DNA from: Fibrobacterota bacterium | GTDB lineage: Bacteria; Fibrobacterota; Fibrobacteria; UBA11236 | Reading direction: 5' to 3' | Assembly (NCBI GenBank): GCA_947466585.1 | Contig: CANIEU010000007.1 | Coordinates: 1-64,000, forward strand | Length of the DNA: 64,000 nucleotides | In this document: positions 33,775-43,955 of the stretch, piece after piece | How the letters are laid out: every line of letters begins with the position of its first letter | Position numbering within the stretch: position 1 is the first letter of the stretch | Notes under the pieces: model-generated | Told to the model about the DNA's origin: nothing | Seen by the model: the letters and a program-made list of their open reading frames with translations, nothing else | Databases searched by the model: none | Translations under genes and position numbers: made by a program

Positions 33775-35295
33775 ATGTCCTTTAGCGTTGACGATAAGAC
33801 CCGCAGCTCTTCCAACTTCTTCGGTGTACGTCGGGATCCCGACAACTGCCTGCTCATTATTTACGGCGGGTCGGGCGATCTGGCGAAGCGCAAATTGTTT
33901 CCTTCGCTGTCGAATCTGCAGCTCAAGAAGCAAATGCCCAAGCGTTACAAGATTATCGCGGTGGGTCGTAAAGACGTGCAGGCCGATGAACTGCTTTCCA
34001 TGGGGAAATACAGCGACGGGTTCCGCAAGAATTTCCTGTACGTGCAGACCGATTACGATCCCGCCGGCGTTGCCAAGCTGAAGGCCATTTGCGAACAAGT
34101 TTGCGCGGAAGAGGGGATCGAGCCGAATTATCTCCACTATATGGCGATTCCGCCCAAGGGATACTCGGATCTTGCACGCGCCATCAGTCAGGGCGGTCTC
34201 ATCCATCCTCCCAAGAACCGCAACTGGAGCCGCTTGGTTGTGGAGAAGCCCTACGGGCGCGACCTCGCCAGCGCCATCGAACTTGATGAGTCCTTGCTTG
34301 CGGGTTTCGCCGAAAAGCAGATTTACCGCATCGACCATTACCTCGGCAAGGAGACGGTTCAGAACCTGTTGGTATTCCGTTTTGCGAACTCGGTGTTCGA
34401 GCCGATCTGGAACCATCATTACATCGAGCACGTGCAGATCAGCGGTTCGGAAATGTTGGGTGTGGAAGAGCGTGCCGATTACTTCGACAAGAGCGGAAGT
34501 CTGCGCGACATGGTGCAGAACCACCTGATGCAGATCTTGTGCATGGTGACCATGGAGCCGCCGGTGAATCTTTCCGCCGAATCGATCCGAGATGAAAAGG
34601 TGAAGGTGTTGCGCGCGATGCGCCCGCTCGATCTGGCCGCCCAACCTCCGGTGGCGGTGCGCGGCCAATACGGCCCGGGCATAGTGAAAGGCGTCGCGGT
34701 GCCCGGTTATCGTGAAGAAAAGGGCACAGCCCCCGAGACCAGTACCGACACCTTCGTCGCGCTGCGGCTGCATATCGACAACCTGCGTTGGGCTGGCGTG
34801 CCCTTTTATCTGCGGTCCGGCAAACGCATGGGGCGTAAGGGCACCGAGGTGGTGGTGACCTTTAAGAAGCTGCCTCACGTGCTGTTCAACGCGCGCGACC
34901 ATGAAGCGGAGCCAAACCGCATCGTGTTCAAGATTCAGCCGCAGGAGGCGATCCTGCTCGAATTGACGAGCAAGAACCCCGGGCAGAGCTTCGAACTCAC
35001 CGATACGTCGATGAACTTCTGCTACAGCGATCTCTTCGATACCACCGCCGACGGGTATGAGCGACTGCTGCTCGATTCGGTGCTGGGCGATCCGACACTG
35101 TTCGTGCGTTCGGATGAAACCGAATTGTCGTGGGCGTTCCTCGATCCGCTATTGAAGCATTGGGCGGTCACGCCCGCCGGCAAGGCGTTCCCGAATTATG
35201 CGGCAGGCGAAGACCATCCCGCCGTGGCCGACGAAGTGTTGTTACCCGGAGCACAATGGCTCGAATTTTCGAAGTGGGACAACGTCTGCCCCTGA
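33775..35295 (+). CDS. zwf: Glucose-6-phosphate dehydrogenase
   Basis: 506 residues, ATG with AAAGGA upstream. First step of the oxidative pentose phosphate pathway. Dinucleotide motif YGGSGDLAKRKLFPSL, substrate/catalytic motif RIDHYLGKE, and the coenzyme region VVEKPYGRDL are all intact; length is normal. Divergent from the methyltransferase gene. Complements tkt nearby. Confidence 0.96.
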   Translation: MSFSVDDKTRSSSNFFGVRRDPDNCLLIIYGGSGDLAKRKLFPSLSNLQLKKQMPKRYKIIAVGRKDVQADELLSMGKYSDGFRKNFLYVQTDYDPAGVAKLKAICEQVCAEEGIEPNYLHYMAIPPKGYSDLARAISQGGLIHPPKNRNWSRLVVEKPYGRDLASAIELDESLLAGFAEKQIYRIDHYLGKETVQNLLVFRFANSVFEPIWNHHYIEHVQISGSEMLGVEERADYFDKSGSLRDMVQNHLMQILCMVTMEPPVNLSAESIRDEKVKVLRAMRPLDLAAQPPVAVRGQYGPGIVKGVAVPGYREEKGTAPETSTDTFVALRLHIDNLRWAGVPFYLRSGKRMGRKGTEVVVTFKKLPHVLFNARDHEAEPNRIVFKIQPQEAILLELTSKNPGQSFELTDTSMNFCYSDLFDTTADGYERLLLDSVLGDPTLFVRSDETELSWAFLDPLLKHWAVTPAGKAFPNYAAGEDHPAVADEVLLPGAQWLEFSKWDNVCP

Positions 35296-35298
35296 TTT

Positions 35299-37011
35299 TC
35301 AGGCACCCGGCTCTTCGTCGGGCACCACCGGAAAATACAGCGAGAAGGTAGCGCCCTTGCCGTGCTCGCTCTGCACGGTCACGATACCTCGTACAGTTGC
35401 AGAATACCGTGCACCACCGACAAGCCCAGGCCGGTGCCCTTGCCCGGCGATTTGGTGGTAAAGAACGGGTCGAAGATCCGCGCCATGGTTTCCGCGTCCA
35501 TACCGTGACCATTATCGCGTACGGTGATCCGCACGTACCGCCCCGGGCGCAGACCGGCACGGATGGAGGGTTCGGATTCGCAGAGAACCGCCACCGCGCT
35601 GATTTCCAGCAGGCCGTGCTCGTTCTGCATCGCATGCATGGGGTTGTTTCCCAGATTGATGAGCACTTGTTGCACCTGCGTGGAGTCCGCATGGATACGC
35701 GGCAACGACGGCGCGAGGTTGACGCGCGTGCGGATGCCGAGCGGTTGCGCATGACGCAACATGGCGACGGCCTCGGAGATCATCAAGTTCACGTCCTGGT
35801 GTTTCCGGCCGGCGGGATTCTTGCGGCCGAAGGTCATGATCTGACGCACCACTTCGGCGGCCCGCGTGCCCGAGCGCCGGATTTCCTGGAGACTGGCGTG
35901 GAGCGGTGAGTTCTCCGGGGCCGCATCCAGGGCGGTTTCGGCGTTCAGCATGATCACCGTCAGCAGGTTGTTGAAATCGTGGGCGATGCCGCTGGCAAGC
36001 GTGCCCATCGCCTCCATTTTCTGGGATTGGAAGAGCTGAAGTTCGGTCCGCTAGCGGGCCGCTTCCGTTTGGATTTGTTCTTCCATTTTTAGTTTGAGCG
36101 TATCGTTGAGGCGCTGCAATTCGGTATTCGCATTTCGCAGCGACTCCAAAGTTTTTTGCCGGCGCTCATCGGTACGGTTCAACAGGTAGGCGCACCACCA
36201 CAAGACAGCGCCGAAGACCACGACATTGGTGGTGGAGAACTGCGCGAAGGAAGCGGCCAGATCGAGGTGGCCGTCACGAAGCGCCCGGATGCGCACCCAG
36301 CCGATGGTGAAGCGCAACACCAACAACACGGGCAGTGTGGCGCGGGCCATCACACCGCCTCCATGCCGGCTTAGCACGGTGGCGATCACCCCCCCGATCG
36401 GGACGTGAAGCCAGCTGCCCGATCAGAAAGACAGCGAACACCAGCGCCGCCGGCAGCGGAATCAGGGTTCTTTCGAAATAGACGTTCAGGGAGTGCACCT
36501 GATAAAAGGCCGCCGTGATCGATAAATAGGAGGCCCAAAAAACCGGGATCAGCGGCAGGCACATCCACAGCCGGATGCGTTCCGGATCGCGGTTCAACAC
36601 ATAGGTGCAGGAGCCGATGCAGGCGAAGGCGACGGCGAGGGCGAAATCGGTGAACGCCGCATGGCCGGTCAGGCCCTCGGCGATACTGCGGGTGATGCCG
36701 CTACCGTGGAGGGCGAGAAAAGAGCTGAACCACCCGGTAAGGATGTTCGTTGTCGCCAGACCCGATGCCGTCACCAGGAACAATCCTGTTTGACGCAACC
36801 CACGCACGGGGGGCCGGCCCGAAACGGTGAACCACAAGGCCGCGCCGCACACGATGAAGGCTGCGGCGGCCAGGGGATTGACGGGATCGGTACCGGTTCC
36901 CAGCGCCGTCCATTCCGGTGCGCCGAGAAAATAGCCGATCAGAATGGCCGCACCGGCGGCGATCGTAAGCAGTGCTGCGAATCGGCTGAGCTGTGTATGC
37001 CGAATCTTCAC
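35299..37011 (-). pseudogene. Membrane sensor histidine kinase broken by three lesions
   Basis: One ancestral kinase of about 570 residues is readable across three frames. GTG 37011 starts a membrane domain of seven or more helices (FAALLTIAAGAAILIGYF onward). At a run of seven G/C (36389-36395) the frame changes; one more base would join RPDRGG to VIATVLSRHGGG. A coiled linker (LRNANTELQRLNDTL) then meets an in-frame TAG at 36051-36053 where CAG is expected. The HisKA box ([13 protein letters not shown]) and ATPase boxes ([18 protein letters not shown]) follow, and a last shift near 35387 moves the end ([17 protein letters not shown]) to another frame, stopping at 35299. Confidence 0.85.
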
Positions 37012-37031
37012 GTGACGCCTTCGGGAAGCCG

Positions 37032-38306
37032 CTATTTGGTCCAAAAGACGCTGCGCATTTTCCAAAGCAGTAGGGGAGACTGCCACAAGGTTGCGAAGAC
37101 GATGCGCGCGATGGTTTGCTTTTCCGCTGGGAGTTTTGCCACTGCATGCGCCGCACGGTTGAAGGAGGCATCGGAAATGCGCATGAAGGCTTTTTTGATG
37201 CGGGCGAGACGACGGTGGGAACGGCCGTAGGCGAGATCCCAATCGTGCTTGTATTCGGAGTAAACGAGGCGGCGTTCGAGTTCACTGCCAATGTCGATGG
37301 TTTTCAGGCCGGCCAGCGCCGCGTATTTGCCGCCGGTCATCGCTTCGGTAATCCCAGCTCGACTGAGCGGGTGCACCATGTTGGCGGCATCACCTGCTTT
37401 ATAGAGGTTGTCGACCGCGAGGGGGGCATCGGGGTAACCGCAGGGTATCGCACCCCCCTGAAAGGTGAGGATCTCCGAACCCGGATAGGTAGTTTCCAGA
37501 AAAGTCTTCAAGGCCTGACGCGCAGGCGCTTCTTGGGCGTAGTCGCGGCCCACCACAAGGCCCACGTTGGCGACGTGCTCATCGCGAGGGAACAGCCAAG
37601 CGTAACCCCCCGGGGCATAATTGGTTCCAAAAAACATCTGGATATAATTCACAGGGTATTTGGGTCCCTTGACGAGGGCAAATACCGCCGGTTCCACGTC
37701 GAAGTTTCCTTGGGTGATGTCTTCGCCCACTCCGAAACCCATTCCCGGTCCGCTGCAGTCGATCACCACTTTAGCGCGCAGGCTTCCGATGGTCTTGTCG
37801 ATACTGCTCGCGTTTTCCACCCGCGCAGCGTTTGAGGCCGAAGCAGGGTTCGCCGATCCTTGTGCCACCTCATAAACTGCCGTCCGAAACCCGTTCACCA
37901 GGCGCGACAGCGAAGTCACGCGCACGCGGAAGTTGCACTGAACTCCCTGCGCATGTGCCTGTTCGGCCAGGCGCCGGTGCATGAGCGCCCGGTCGATGAG
38001 GTACCCGCTGGCAGGGGTGGAAAACGAAACCGGCGTTCCATCGGGTGCGATGAACATGGCACCATCCACCGGGCCGCGGATCCACTCGGGTTCGACCTTG
38101 GGTATTAAGGACTCGAGGCGATGCCGATGCACGGCTTCGGCGCAGGGGACCGGTTCGCGCCACGGGTCGCGTTTATCGACGAGCGCGATGCGCTGAGTCG
38201 GTTTGCCGGGGTGGGGGGCACCCGAAAGCGTGAGGGCGGCCAGCAGGCCGGCAGGACCGGCACCGATGACTAGGAAATCGTATTCGGGAAGAAGGGGGTC
38301 GGTCAT
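37032..38306 (-). CDS. Geranylgeranyl reductase family FAD-dependent oxidoreductase
   Basis: 424 residues from ATG 38306. FAD-binding GAGPAGLLAALTL at the N terminus, the conserved PCAEAV and middle motif IDCSGPGMGFG, and the second FAD motif NLYKAGDAANMVHPLSRAGI. Family members reduce prenyl chains of lipids, quinones or chlorophyll, or hydroxylate aromatics. With isoprenoid gene ispG and a possible menaquinone gene in the window, a role in saturating a quinone side chain or lipid is reasonable but unproven. Confidence 0.85.
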   Translation of the reverse strand: MTDPLLPEYDFLVIGAGPAGLLAALTLSGAPHPGKPTQRIALVDKRDPWREPVPCAEAVHRHRLESLIPKVEPEWIRGPVDGAMFIAPDGTPVSFSTPASGYLIDRALMHRRLAEQAHAQGVQCNFRVRVTSLSRLVNGFRTAVYEVAQGSANPASASNAARVENASSIDKTIGSLRAKVVIDCSGPGMGFGVGEDITQGNFDVEPAVFALVKGPKYPVNYIQMFFGTNYAPGGYAWLFPRDEHVANVGLVVGRDYAQEAPARQALKTFLETTYPGSEILTFQGGAIPCGYPDAPLAVDNLYKAGDAANMVHPLSRAGITEAMTGGKYAALAGLKTIDIGSELERRLVYSEYKHDWDLAYGRSHRRLARIKKAFMRISDASFNRAAHAVAKLPAEKQTIARIVFATLWQSPLLLWKMRSVFWTK

Positions 38307-38357
38307 GGGGAATGAAGGTAGGAAGATGCGGAGAAAGATTCTCAATCGCCCCGGCGG

Positions 38358-39038
38358 CTAATCGATCGCGGCATACGCTTTTCGTGCGGGAATATGGTGG
38401 AATTTCTTTTCTTCGGGGCACCAGGCCGTGAGTTCCTTGCCGTACACGCATCCGGTATCGAGACCCTTGAAACGGGGCAGGTCGACCAGCCCGCGTTCTG
38501 CCCAGTGTCCGAACACCACCGTTTTCGCCGAAGCGCCGGCTGTGCCGAGGCATTCGAACCACGGAGGATCCTCCCCTTGCCGGTTCATGTTGTCCCCCGT
38601 GCCATCCCAAGTGCGGATGTTTTGCAACACCTTGGGGCGCATTTTCGCGGGGTCTGCGATACCGGGTTCAAGTCCCGCATGCACGATGATGAGGTCGGGT
38701 TCTTCGATGTACAGCGGCCATTTGGAGATTTGATCCAGCCAGTAATCGCGCTCCTTCCCGAGGGAGGCGAGATAAAACGCATGGCGCTCGGTACGCTTGG
38801 CAGGGGAAAGCGCCGCCGCGTTGAGCAGATGCTGTTCGTGGTTCCCAAGCGTGATGCGTGCTCCGAATTGCCGCAGTAATTCCAGCGCTTCGCGGGCCTT
38901 GGGTCCTTTGCCGATGATGTCGCCCACCGAAAAGAGTGTGTCGTACCCGGGCATGAATTTGAACCGAAACAGAAGCTCCGCCAACTCGTCGGCGCAGCCG
39001 TGGATGTCGCCTACAATCAGGCGGCGTGGCTTCTTCAA
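38358..39038 (-). CDS. Calcineurin-like phosphoesterase, ApaH/PrpA-like
   Basis: 226 residues from TTG 39038 with TGGAGG upstream. All metal motifs of the PPP/metallophosphoesterase fold are seen: GDIHG (10-14), GDIIGKGP, GNHE and VHAGLEPG, and a last metal His in VFGHWAERG. Similar proteins act as Ser/Thr phosphatases or Ap4A hydrolases. Sits between the FNR-like gene (15 bases upstream) and the reductase gene, probably one transcription unit. Confidence 0.88.
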   Translation of the reverse strand: MKKPRRLIVGDIHGCADELAELLFRFKFMPGYDTLFSVGDIIGKGPKAREALELLRQFGARITLGNHEQHLLNAAALSPAKRTERHAFYLASLGKERDYWLDQISKWPLYIEEPDLIIVHAGLEPGIADPAKMRPKVLQNIRTWDGTGDNMNRQGEDPPWFECLGTAGASAKTVVFGHWAERGLVDLPRFKGLDTGCVYGKELTAWCPEEKKFHHIPARKAYAAID

Positions 39039-39053
39039 CGCGTATCCTCCAGA

Positions 39054-39872
39054 TTACCAATATTCTTCGATATGCAATGAACCTTGGGCCGCGGGCGAAT
39101 GGGTGATGTAGCCCTTGGGCTCAAGCACCTTCTTCACGTCCTCGATCATCGCGGGATTGCCGCACAAAAACACCGAGGCCTTGCCCGGGTGTAGTTCGAG
39201 ACCCAATCGCTCCTTGAGCACATCAGAGTCGAAATACCGCGTGATGCGACCGACATCGCCCTTCCAGTCCGGATCGAGATGCGGACGCGTGATGGAGGGG
39301 ATGTAGGTCAGGTTTGGAAGCGAGGCGGCGAGGGCTTTCAATTCTTCCACATAGCCGTGTTCTTTTCCGGTCGGTGCGCCCTGCAGAATCACGAAGTTCC
39401 GGTTAGAGGGCTGAAGACGCTCCGCGCGCATCATGGAAATGAACGGTGCGAGGCCGGTACCGGTTGCGGCGAGAATCACCCATTCGCGATCCGGAGGAAC
39501 CTGCTCGAGGGTGAAGGTACCGCGGATTTTTTCGCCGAGGTGGACGCGGTCTCCGGTTTTCACTTGCACTAGGCGCGGTGTGAGCGAGCCCTTGGAGACC
39601 ACCGAGATGAAAAATTCGATCTGTTCGACTTCATGGCCCGCGCTGGCGATGCTGTAAGCGCGCAGCAGCAAACGATCTGGTTTCTGCTCTTTGAATTCGG
39701 GTTCGCTGTCTTCGCGGCGCGGATTGTTGGTCGAGAGACCAACAAGCACGTATTGGCCCGAGATGAACGGGGCGACGGGGGCGTCGGGTCGAACCTTCAG
39801 AACAAACAATTCCGGCGTCACGTAATCAACGGCTGTGACGGTGGCGTTGTATTTCGCAGCGATGGGGTCCAT
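39054..39872 (-). CDS. Ferredoxin-NADP reductase
   Basis: 272 residues from ATG 39872. Plant/bacterial FNR fold: FAD-binding RAYSIAS, NADP-binding ATGTGLAPFISMM, then FLCGNPAMIEDVKKVL and a C-terminal HIEEYW with the aromatic end that stacks on FAD. Moves electrons between NADPH and ferredoxin or flavodoxin, plausibly for IspG, which needs such a donor. Divergent from gap with 190 bases between, where I see no clear promoter consensus. Confidence 0.9.
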   Translation of the reverse strand: MDPIAAKYNATVTAVDYVTPELFVLKVRPDAPVAPFISGQYVLVGLSTNNPRREDSEPEFKEQKPDRLLLRAYSIASAGHEVEQIEFFISVVSKGSLTPRLVQVKTGDRVHLGEKIRGTFTLEQVPPDREWVILAATGTGLAPFISMMRAERLQPSNRNFVILQGAPTGKEHGYVEELKALAASLPNLTYIPSITRPHLDPDWKGDVGRITRYFDSDVLKERLGLELHPGKASVFLCGNPAMIEDVKKVLEPKGYITHSPAAQGSLHIEEYW

Positions 39873-39943
39873 GAGGGATAATCTACTCTCGCAGGCCGGT
39901 TTTTTTTCGCCTGAGCGCCTAAAAAGTCGCATCAAAACAATAG

Positions 39944-41134
<1,191 letters not shown>

Positions 41135-41241
41135 GAACGTCCGGCCGTGCCGTGGCACGGTCGCAATCGCGTTTGATTCCGGGCGTCCGCGGTCGAAAGA
41201 TGCGGGCGCCCTTTCCTTTGATTCTGACACCGGAGAAACTC

Positions 41242-42477
41242 ATGGCCAAGCTGTTCATCGAAGACCTCGACCTCAAAGGCAAGCGCGTTCTCGTGCGCGT
41301 CGATTTCAACGTGCCCGTCAAGGACGGCGTGGTGGAAAGCGACAAACGCCTGCGCGAATCGCTGCCCACCCTGAACTACGTGCTCGCCCACGGAGGCAGC
41401 CTCGTGCTGATGAGCCACCTCGGCCGTCCCGACGGCAAACGGGTCGAAAAGCACAGCCTGAAGCCGGTCGCCGCGCGTCTGCAGGAATTGCTGGGTCGCC
41501 CGGTGAAGTTCCTCGACGATTGCGTTGGAGAGCCGGTGGAAAAGACCTGCGCCGCCATTCAACCCGGCGAAGTGATCCTGCTGGAGAACCTCCGCTTCCA
41601 CCTCGCTGAAGAAGGCAAGGTCAAGGCCAAGGACGGTACCGTCACCAAGGCCACCCCCGAAGAGATCGCCGCCTTCCGCGCTTCGCTCTCCAAACTCGGC
41701 GATGTGTTCGTGAATGATGCGTTCGGTACGGCTCATCGTGCGCACAGCTCCGTGGTCGGCATCGATCTGCCGCGCGCCTGCGGTTATTTGCTGAAGAAGG
41801 AGCTCGATTTCCTCGGCGGCGCGCTCGAAAATCCGAAGCGCCCCTTCGTCTCCATCATCGGCGGCGCAAAAATCTCGGGCAAGATCGACGTGATCATGGC
41901 GCTGCTGCCCAAGGTGGACAAGCTCATCATCGGCGGCGGTATGGCCTACACCTTCCTCAAGGCGCAGGGCTTCGAGATCGGCAAGTCGCTGGTCGAGAAC
42001 GACAAGATCGAGCTCGCCAAAAAGCTCCTCGATGAAGCTGGCGACAAGATCGAATTGCCGATCGACTTTCAGGTCACCGACGCGCTGGACTTCGGTGCGC
42101 GCAAGATCGGTTCGCCCCTTAAAGCCGTCCCCTTCGATGGCATTCCCGCAGCCATGGAGTCGGTGGATATCGGCCCGGAATCTGTTAAGAAGTTCGCCGA
42201 AATCATCACCAACGCAGGTACGGTCGTTTGGAACGGTCCCATGGGCGTGTTCGAGATCGAAGCCTGTGCGATCGGTACCTTCGCTGTGGCCCGGGCCCTC
42301 GTGGAGGCCACCGCAAAGGGCGCCATCACCATCATCGGCGGCGGCGATTCCGCCGCTGCGATCGAACAGGCCGGCCTCGAAAGCCAAGTCTCGCACGTTT
42401 CCACCGGTGGCGGCGCCTCGCTCGAGTTTCTCGAGGGCAAGGCCCTTCCCGGCGTGACCGCGTTGTCCGACAAGTAA
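41242..42477 (+). CDS. pgk: Phosphoglycerate kinase
   Basis: 411 residues from ATG 41242 with GGAGA upstream; 107 bases after gap. N domain RVDFNVPVKDG, SHLGRPDGK and LLENLRFH; C domain PFVSIIGGAKISGKIDV, MAYTFLKAQG and the nucleotide loop GGGDSAAAIEQ, ending STGGGASLEFLEGK. Makes ATP from 1,3-bisphosphoglycerate. A small GTGCCGTGGCAC hairpin lies in the gap-pgk spacer. Confidence 0.97.
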   Translation: MAKLFIEDLDLKGKRVLVRVDFNVPVKDGVVESDKRLRESLPTLNYVLAHGGSLVLMSHLGRPDGKRVEKHSLKPVAARLQELLGRPVKFLDDCVGEPVEKTCAAIQPGEVILLENLRFHLAEEGKVKAKDGTVTKATPEEIAAFRASLSKLGDVFVNDAFGTAHRAHSSVVGIDLPRACGYLLKKELDFLGGALENPKRPFVSIIGGAKISGKIDVIMALLPKVDKLIIGGGMAYTFLKAQGFEIGKSLVENDKIELAKKLLDEAGDKIELPIDFQVTDALDFGARKIGSPLKAVPFDGIPAAMESVDIGPESVKKFAEIITNAGTVVWNGPMGVFEIEACAIGTFAVARALVEATAKGAITIIGGGDSAAAIEQAGLESQVSHVSTGGGASLEFLEGKALPGVTALSDK

Positions 42478-42511
42478 TTCGATAAGTAATCCGATCAATT
42501 AAGGAGAGACC

Positions 42512-43270
42512 ATGACGCGTCGTATCATCATCGCCGGGAATTGGAAGATGCATAAGACCGCGGAAGAATCCGCGACCTTGGCGAAAGAAATCGTCGCGGC
42601 CCTCAAGGCCGCGCCTTCGGCCAACGAAGTCGTGGTGTGCCCGACCTATGTGGCGCTCGATCGCGTCTCTTCGGTATTGGCCGGCTCCGGCATCGCACTG
42701 GGGGCACAGGACATGCACTGGGAAAACCAGGGCGCCTTCACGGGAATGATCTCGGGAGATTTGCTCAAGGCCGTCGGTGTGACCTACGTCATTCTCGGCC
42801 ACTCCGAGCAACGCGCCTATTTCGGTGAAACTGATGCCACCGTGAACAAAAAGGTGATCAAGGCTTTGGCCGACGGCCTCAGCCCGATCGTCTGCGTGGG
42901 GGAGACCCTCGAAGAGCGCGAAGGCAACATCACCGAGAAGGTGGTGGAGACCCAACTGCGTGGCGCTTACGCCGACATCTCCGCCGCAGACGCCCGCAAG
43001 ACCGTGGTCGCCTATGAGCCCGTGTGGGCCATCGGTACCGGTCGCACGGCCACCTCGCAGCAGGCGCAAGACGTTCACAAGTACATTCGCGGCTTGCTGG
43101 CCTCCATTTACGACGCCGCGACCGCCGAATCCGTGCGGATTCAGTACGGCGGCAGCATGAAGCCCGAAAACGCGGCCGAATTGCTGGCTCAACCAGACGT
43201 CGACGGCGGATTGATCGGGGGCGCTGCCTTGAAGGCCGACGCGTTTTTGGGTATAATTGGCGCCGCTTAA
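42512..43270 (+). CDS. tpiA: Triose-phosphate isomerase
   Basis: 252 residues, ATG with AAGGAGAG. TIM barrel with GNWKMHK (Asn, Lys), ILGHSEQR (catalytic His), the catalytic Glu in AYEPVWAIGTG, and YGGSMKPENA. 34 bases after pgk. The last codons and TAA are part of the first copy of the hairpin repeat that spans 43259-43347. Confidence 0.97.
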   Translation: MTRRIIIAGNWKMHKTAEESATLAKEIVAALKAAPSANEVVVCPTYVALDRVSSVLAGSGIALGAQDMHWENQGAFTGMISGDLLKAVGVTYVILGHSEQRAYFGETDATVNKKVIKALADGLSPIVCVGETLEEREGNITEKVVETQLRGAYADISAADARKTVVAYEPVWAIGTGRTATSQQAQDVHKYIRGLLASIYDAATAESVRIQYGGSMKPENAAELLAQPDVDGGLIGGAALKADAFLGIIGAA

Positions 43271-43347
43271 AAAGCGGAGCCGGAATGAAACGGCGCCGCT
43301 TAACGAGCGGAGCCTATCAACACAGGGCGCCGCCTAAATAAGCGACG
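43259..43347. repeat. Hairpin-forming direct repeats between tpiA and secG
   Basis: Two 23-base units (43259-43281 and 43292-43314) agree at 21 of 23 positions; a shorter degenerate third unit is at 43326-43347. Each starts GGCGCCGC and folds on itself (GGC.CCGCTT with AAGCGG.GCC), and the second keeps pairing through a G-T wobble. Unit 1 contains the tpiA stop codon. Likely an RNA element affecting termination or mRNA stability between the two genes. Confidence 0.75.
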
Positions 43348-43358
43348 AGGAGATTCAC

Positions 43359-43763
43359 ATGGGCATTTGGTTCACATTATTGCTGATCGTGCACATTTTG
43401 GTCTGCCTCTTTCTCGTTTTGCTCGTGACCGTGCAGAACGATAAGGGTGGTGGTTTGGCCGGTGCCTTCGGTGGCATGGGCGGCAGCGGTGCCTTCTCAG
43501 GCAGCTCTGCAGTGACCATTTTGACCAAGATCACTCAGTGGACGGCGCTTGTCGGCTTCATCGTGCTGCTCGGTCTCAACGCCCTCAGCTCGCGCAGCCA
43601 GCGCGTCAACCTCGGCGAGTCGGAACTCAAGGGTTCGCATAGCGGCCTCTCGGGTGCGATTCCCGCCACCGGTACCCTCGGCCCAACGCAATCCAACGCG
43701 CCGGTTCCCGGAGCGGCTCCCGCCACGGCCCCTTCCGCCCCCGTCGGAGGCGCAGCGCAGTAA
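43359..43763 (+). CDS. secG: Preprotein translocase subunit SecG
   Basis: 134 residues, ATG with GAGGAG. Two membrane helices (TLLLIVHILVCLFLVLLVTV and ILTKITQWTALVGFIVLLGL) flank the conserved cytosolic loop NDKGGGLAGAFGG, which defines SecG. The Ala/Pro-rich tail (about 50 residues) is longer than in E. coli, as in FCB bacteria. Gene order tpiA-secG-tRNA-Leu is the widespread conserved arrangement. Confidence 0.93.
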   Translation: MGIWFTLLLIVHILVCLFLVLLVTVQNDKGGGLAGAFGGMGGSGAFSGSSAVTILTKITQWTALVGFIVLLGLNALSSRSQRVNLGESELKGSHSGLSGAIPATGTLGPTQSNAPVPGAAPATAPSAPVGGAAQ

Positions 43764-43781
43764 TTCCTGACATTCGATTTC

Positions 43782-43864
43782 GCGGTCGTGGTGAAATGGT
43801 AGACACGCAAGCTTGAGGTGCTTGTGGGAGCAATCCTGTGACGGTTCAAGTCCGTCCGACCGCA
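43782..43864 (+). tRNA. tRNA-Leu (anticodon GAG)
   Basis: 83 bases. Acceptor stem GCGGTCG/CGACCGC with discriminator A; anticodon stem CAAGC/GCTTG with loop TTGAGGT, giving anticodon GAG; long class II variable arm; T arm ACGG TTCAAGT CCGT. The 3' CCA is not encoded. Follows secG closely and has its own terminator. Confidence 0.96.
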
Positions 43865-43873
43865 TTTTTAAAA

Positions 43874-43901
43874 GCCGCCCGGTTTTCCGGGCGGCTTTTT
43901 T
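43874..43901 (+). terminator. Rho-independent terminator after tRNA-Leu
   Basis: Nine-base perfect stem GCCGCCCGG/CCGGGCGGC, TTTT loop, and six T directly after. Ends the gap-to-tRNA transcription unit; psd begins 54 bases later. Confidence 0.9.
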
Positions 43902-43955
43902 GTTGTTCTTTGCCGCCATGTAATTCGCTGTTCCTAGACGGCTATCTTTCTCTCC

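Noticed and set aside
33775-34902. Extension of the minus-strand methyltransferase frame across zwf (746 codons in total)
   Set aside because: The upstream part is the antisense of zwf, which has a clear start, ribosome site and full family match; the methyltransferase starts at 33687.
43259-43347. CRISPR array suspected from short GC-rich repeats
   Set aside because: Only two or three 23-base units with 10-11-base spacers and no cas genes in the window; better explained as RNA hairpins.
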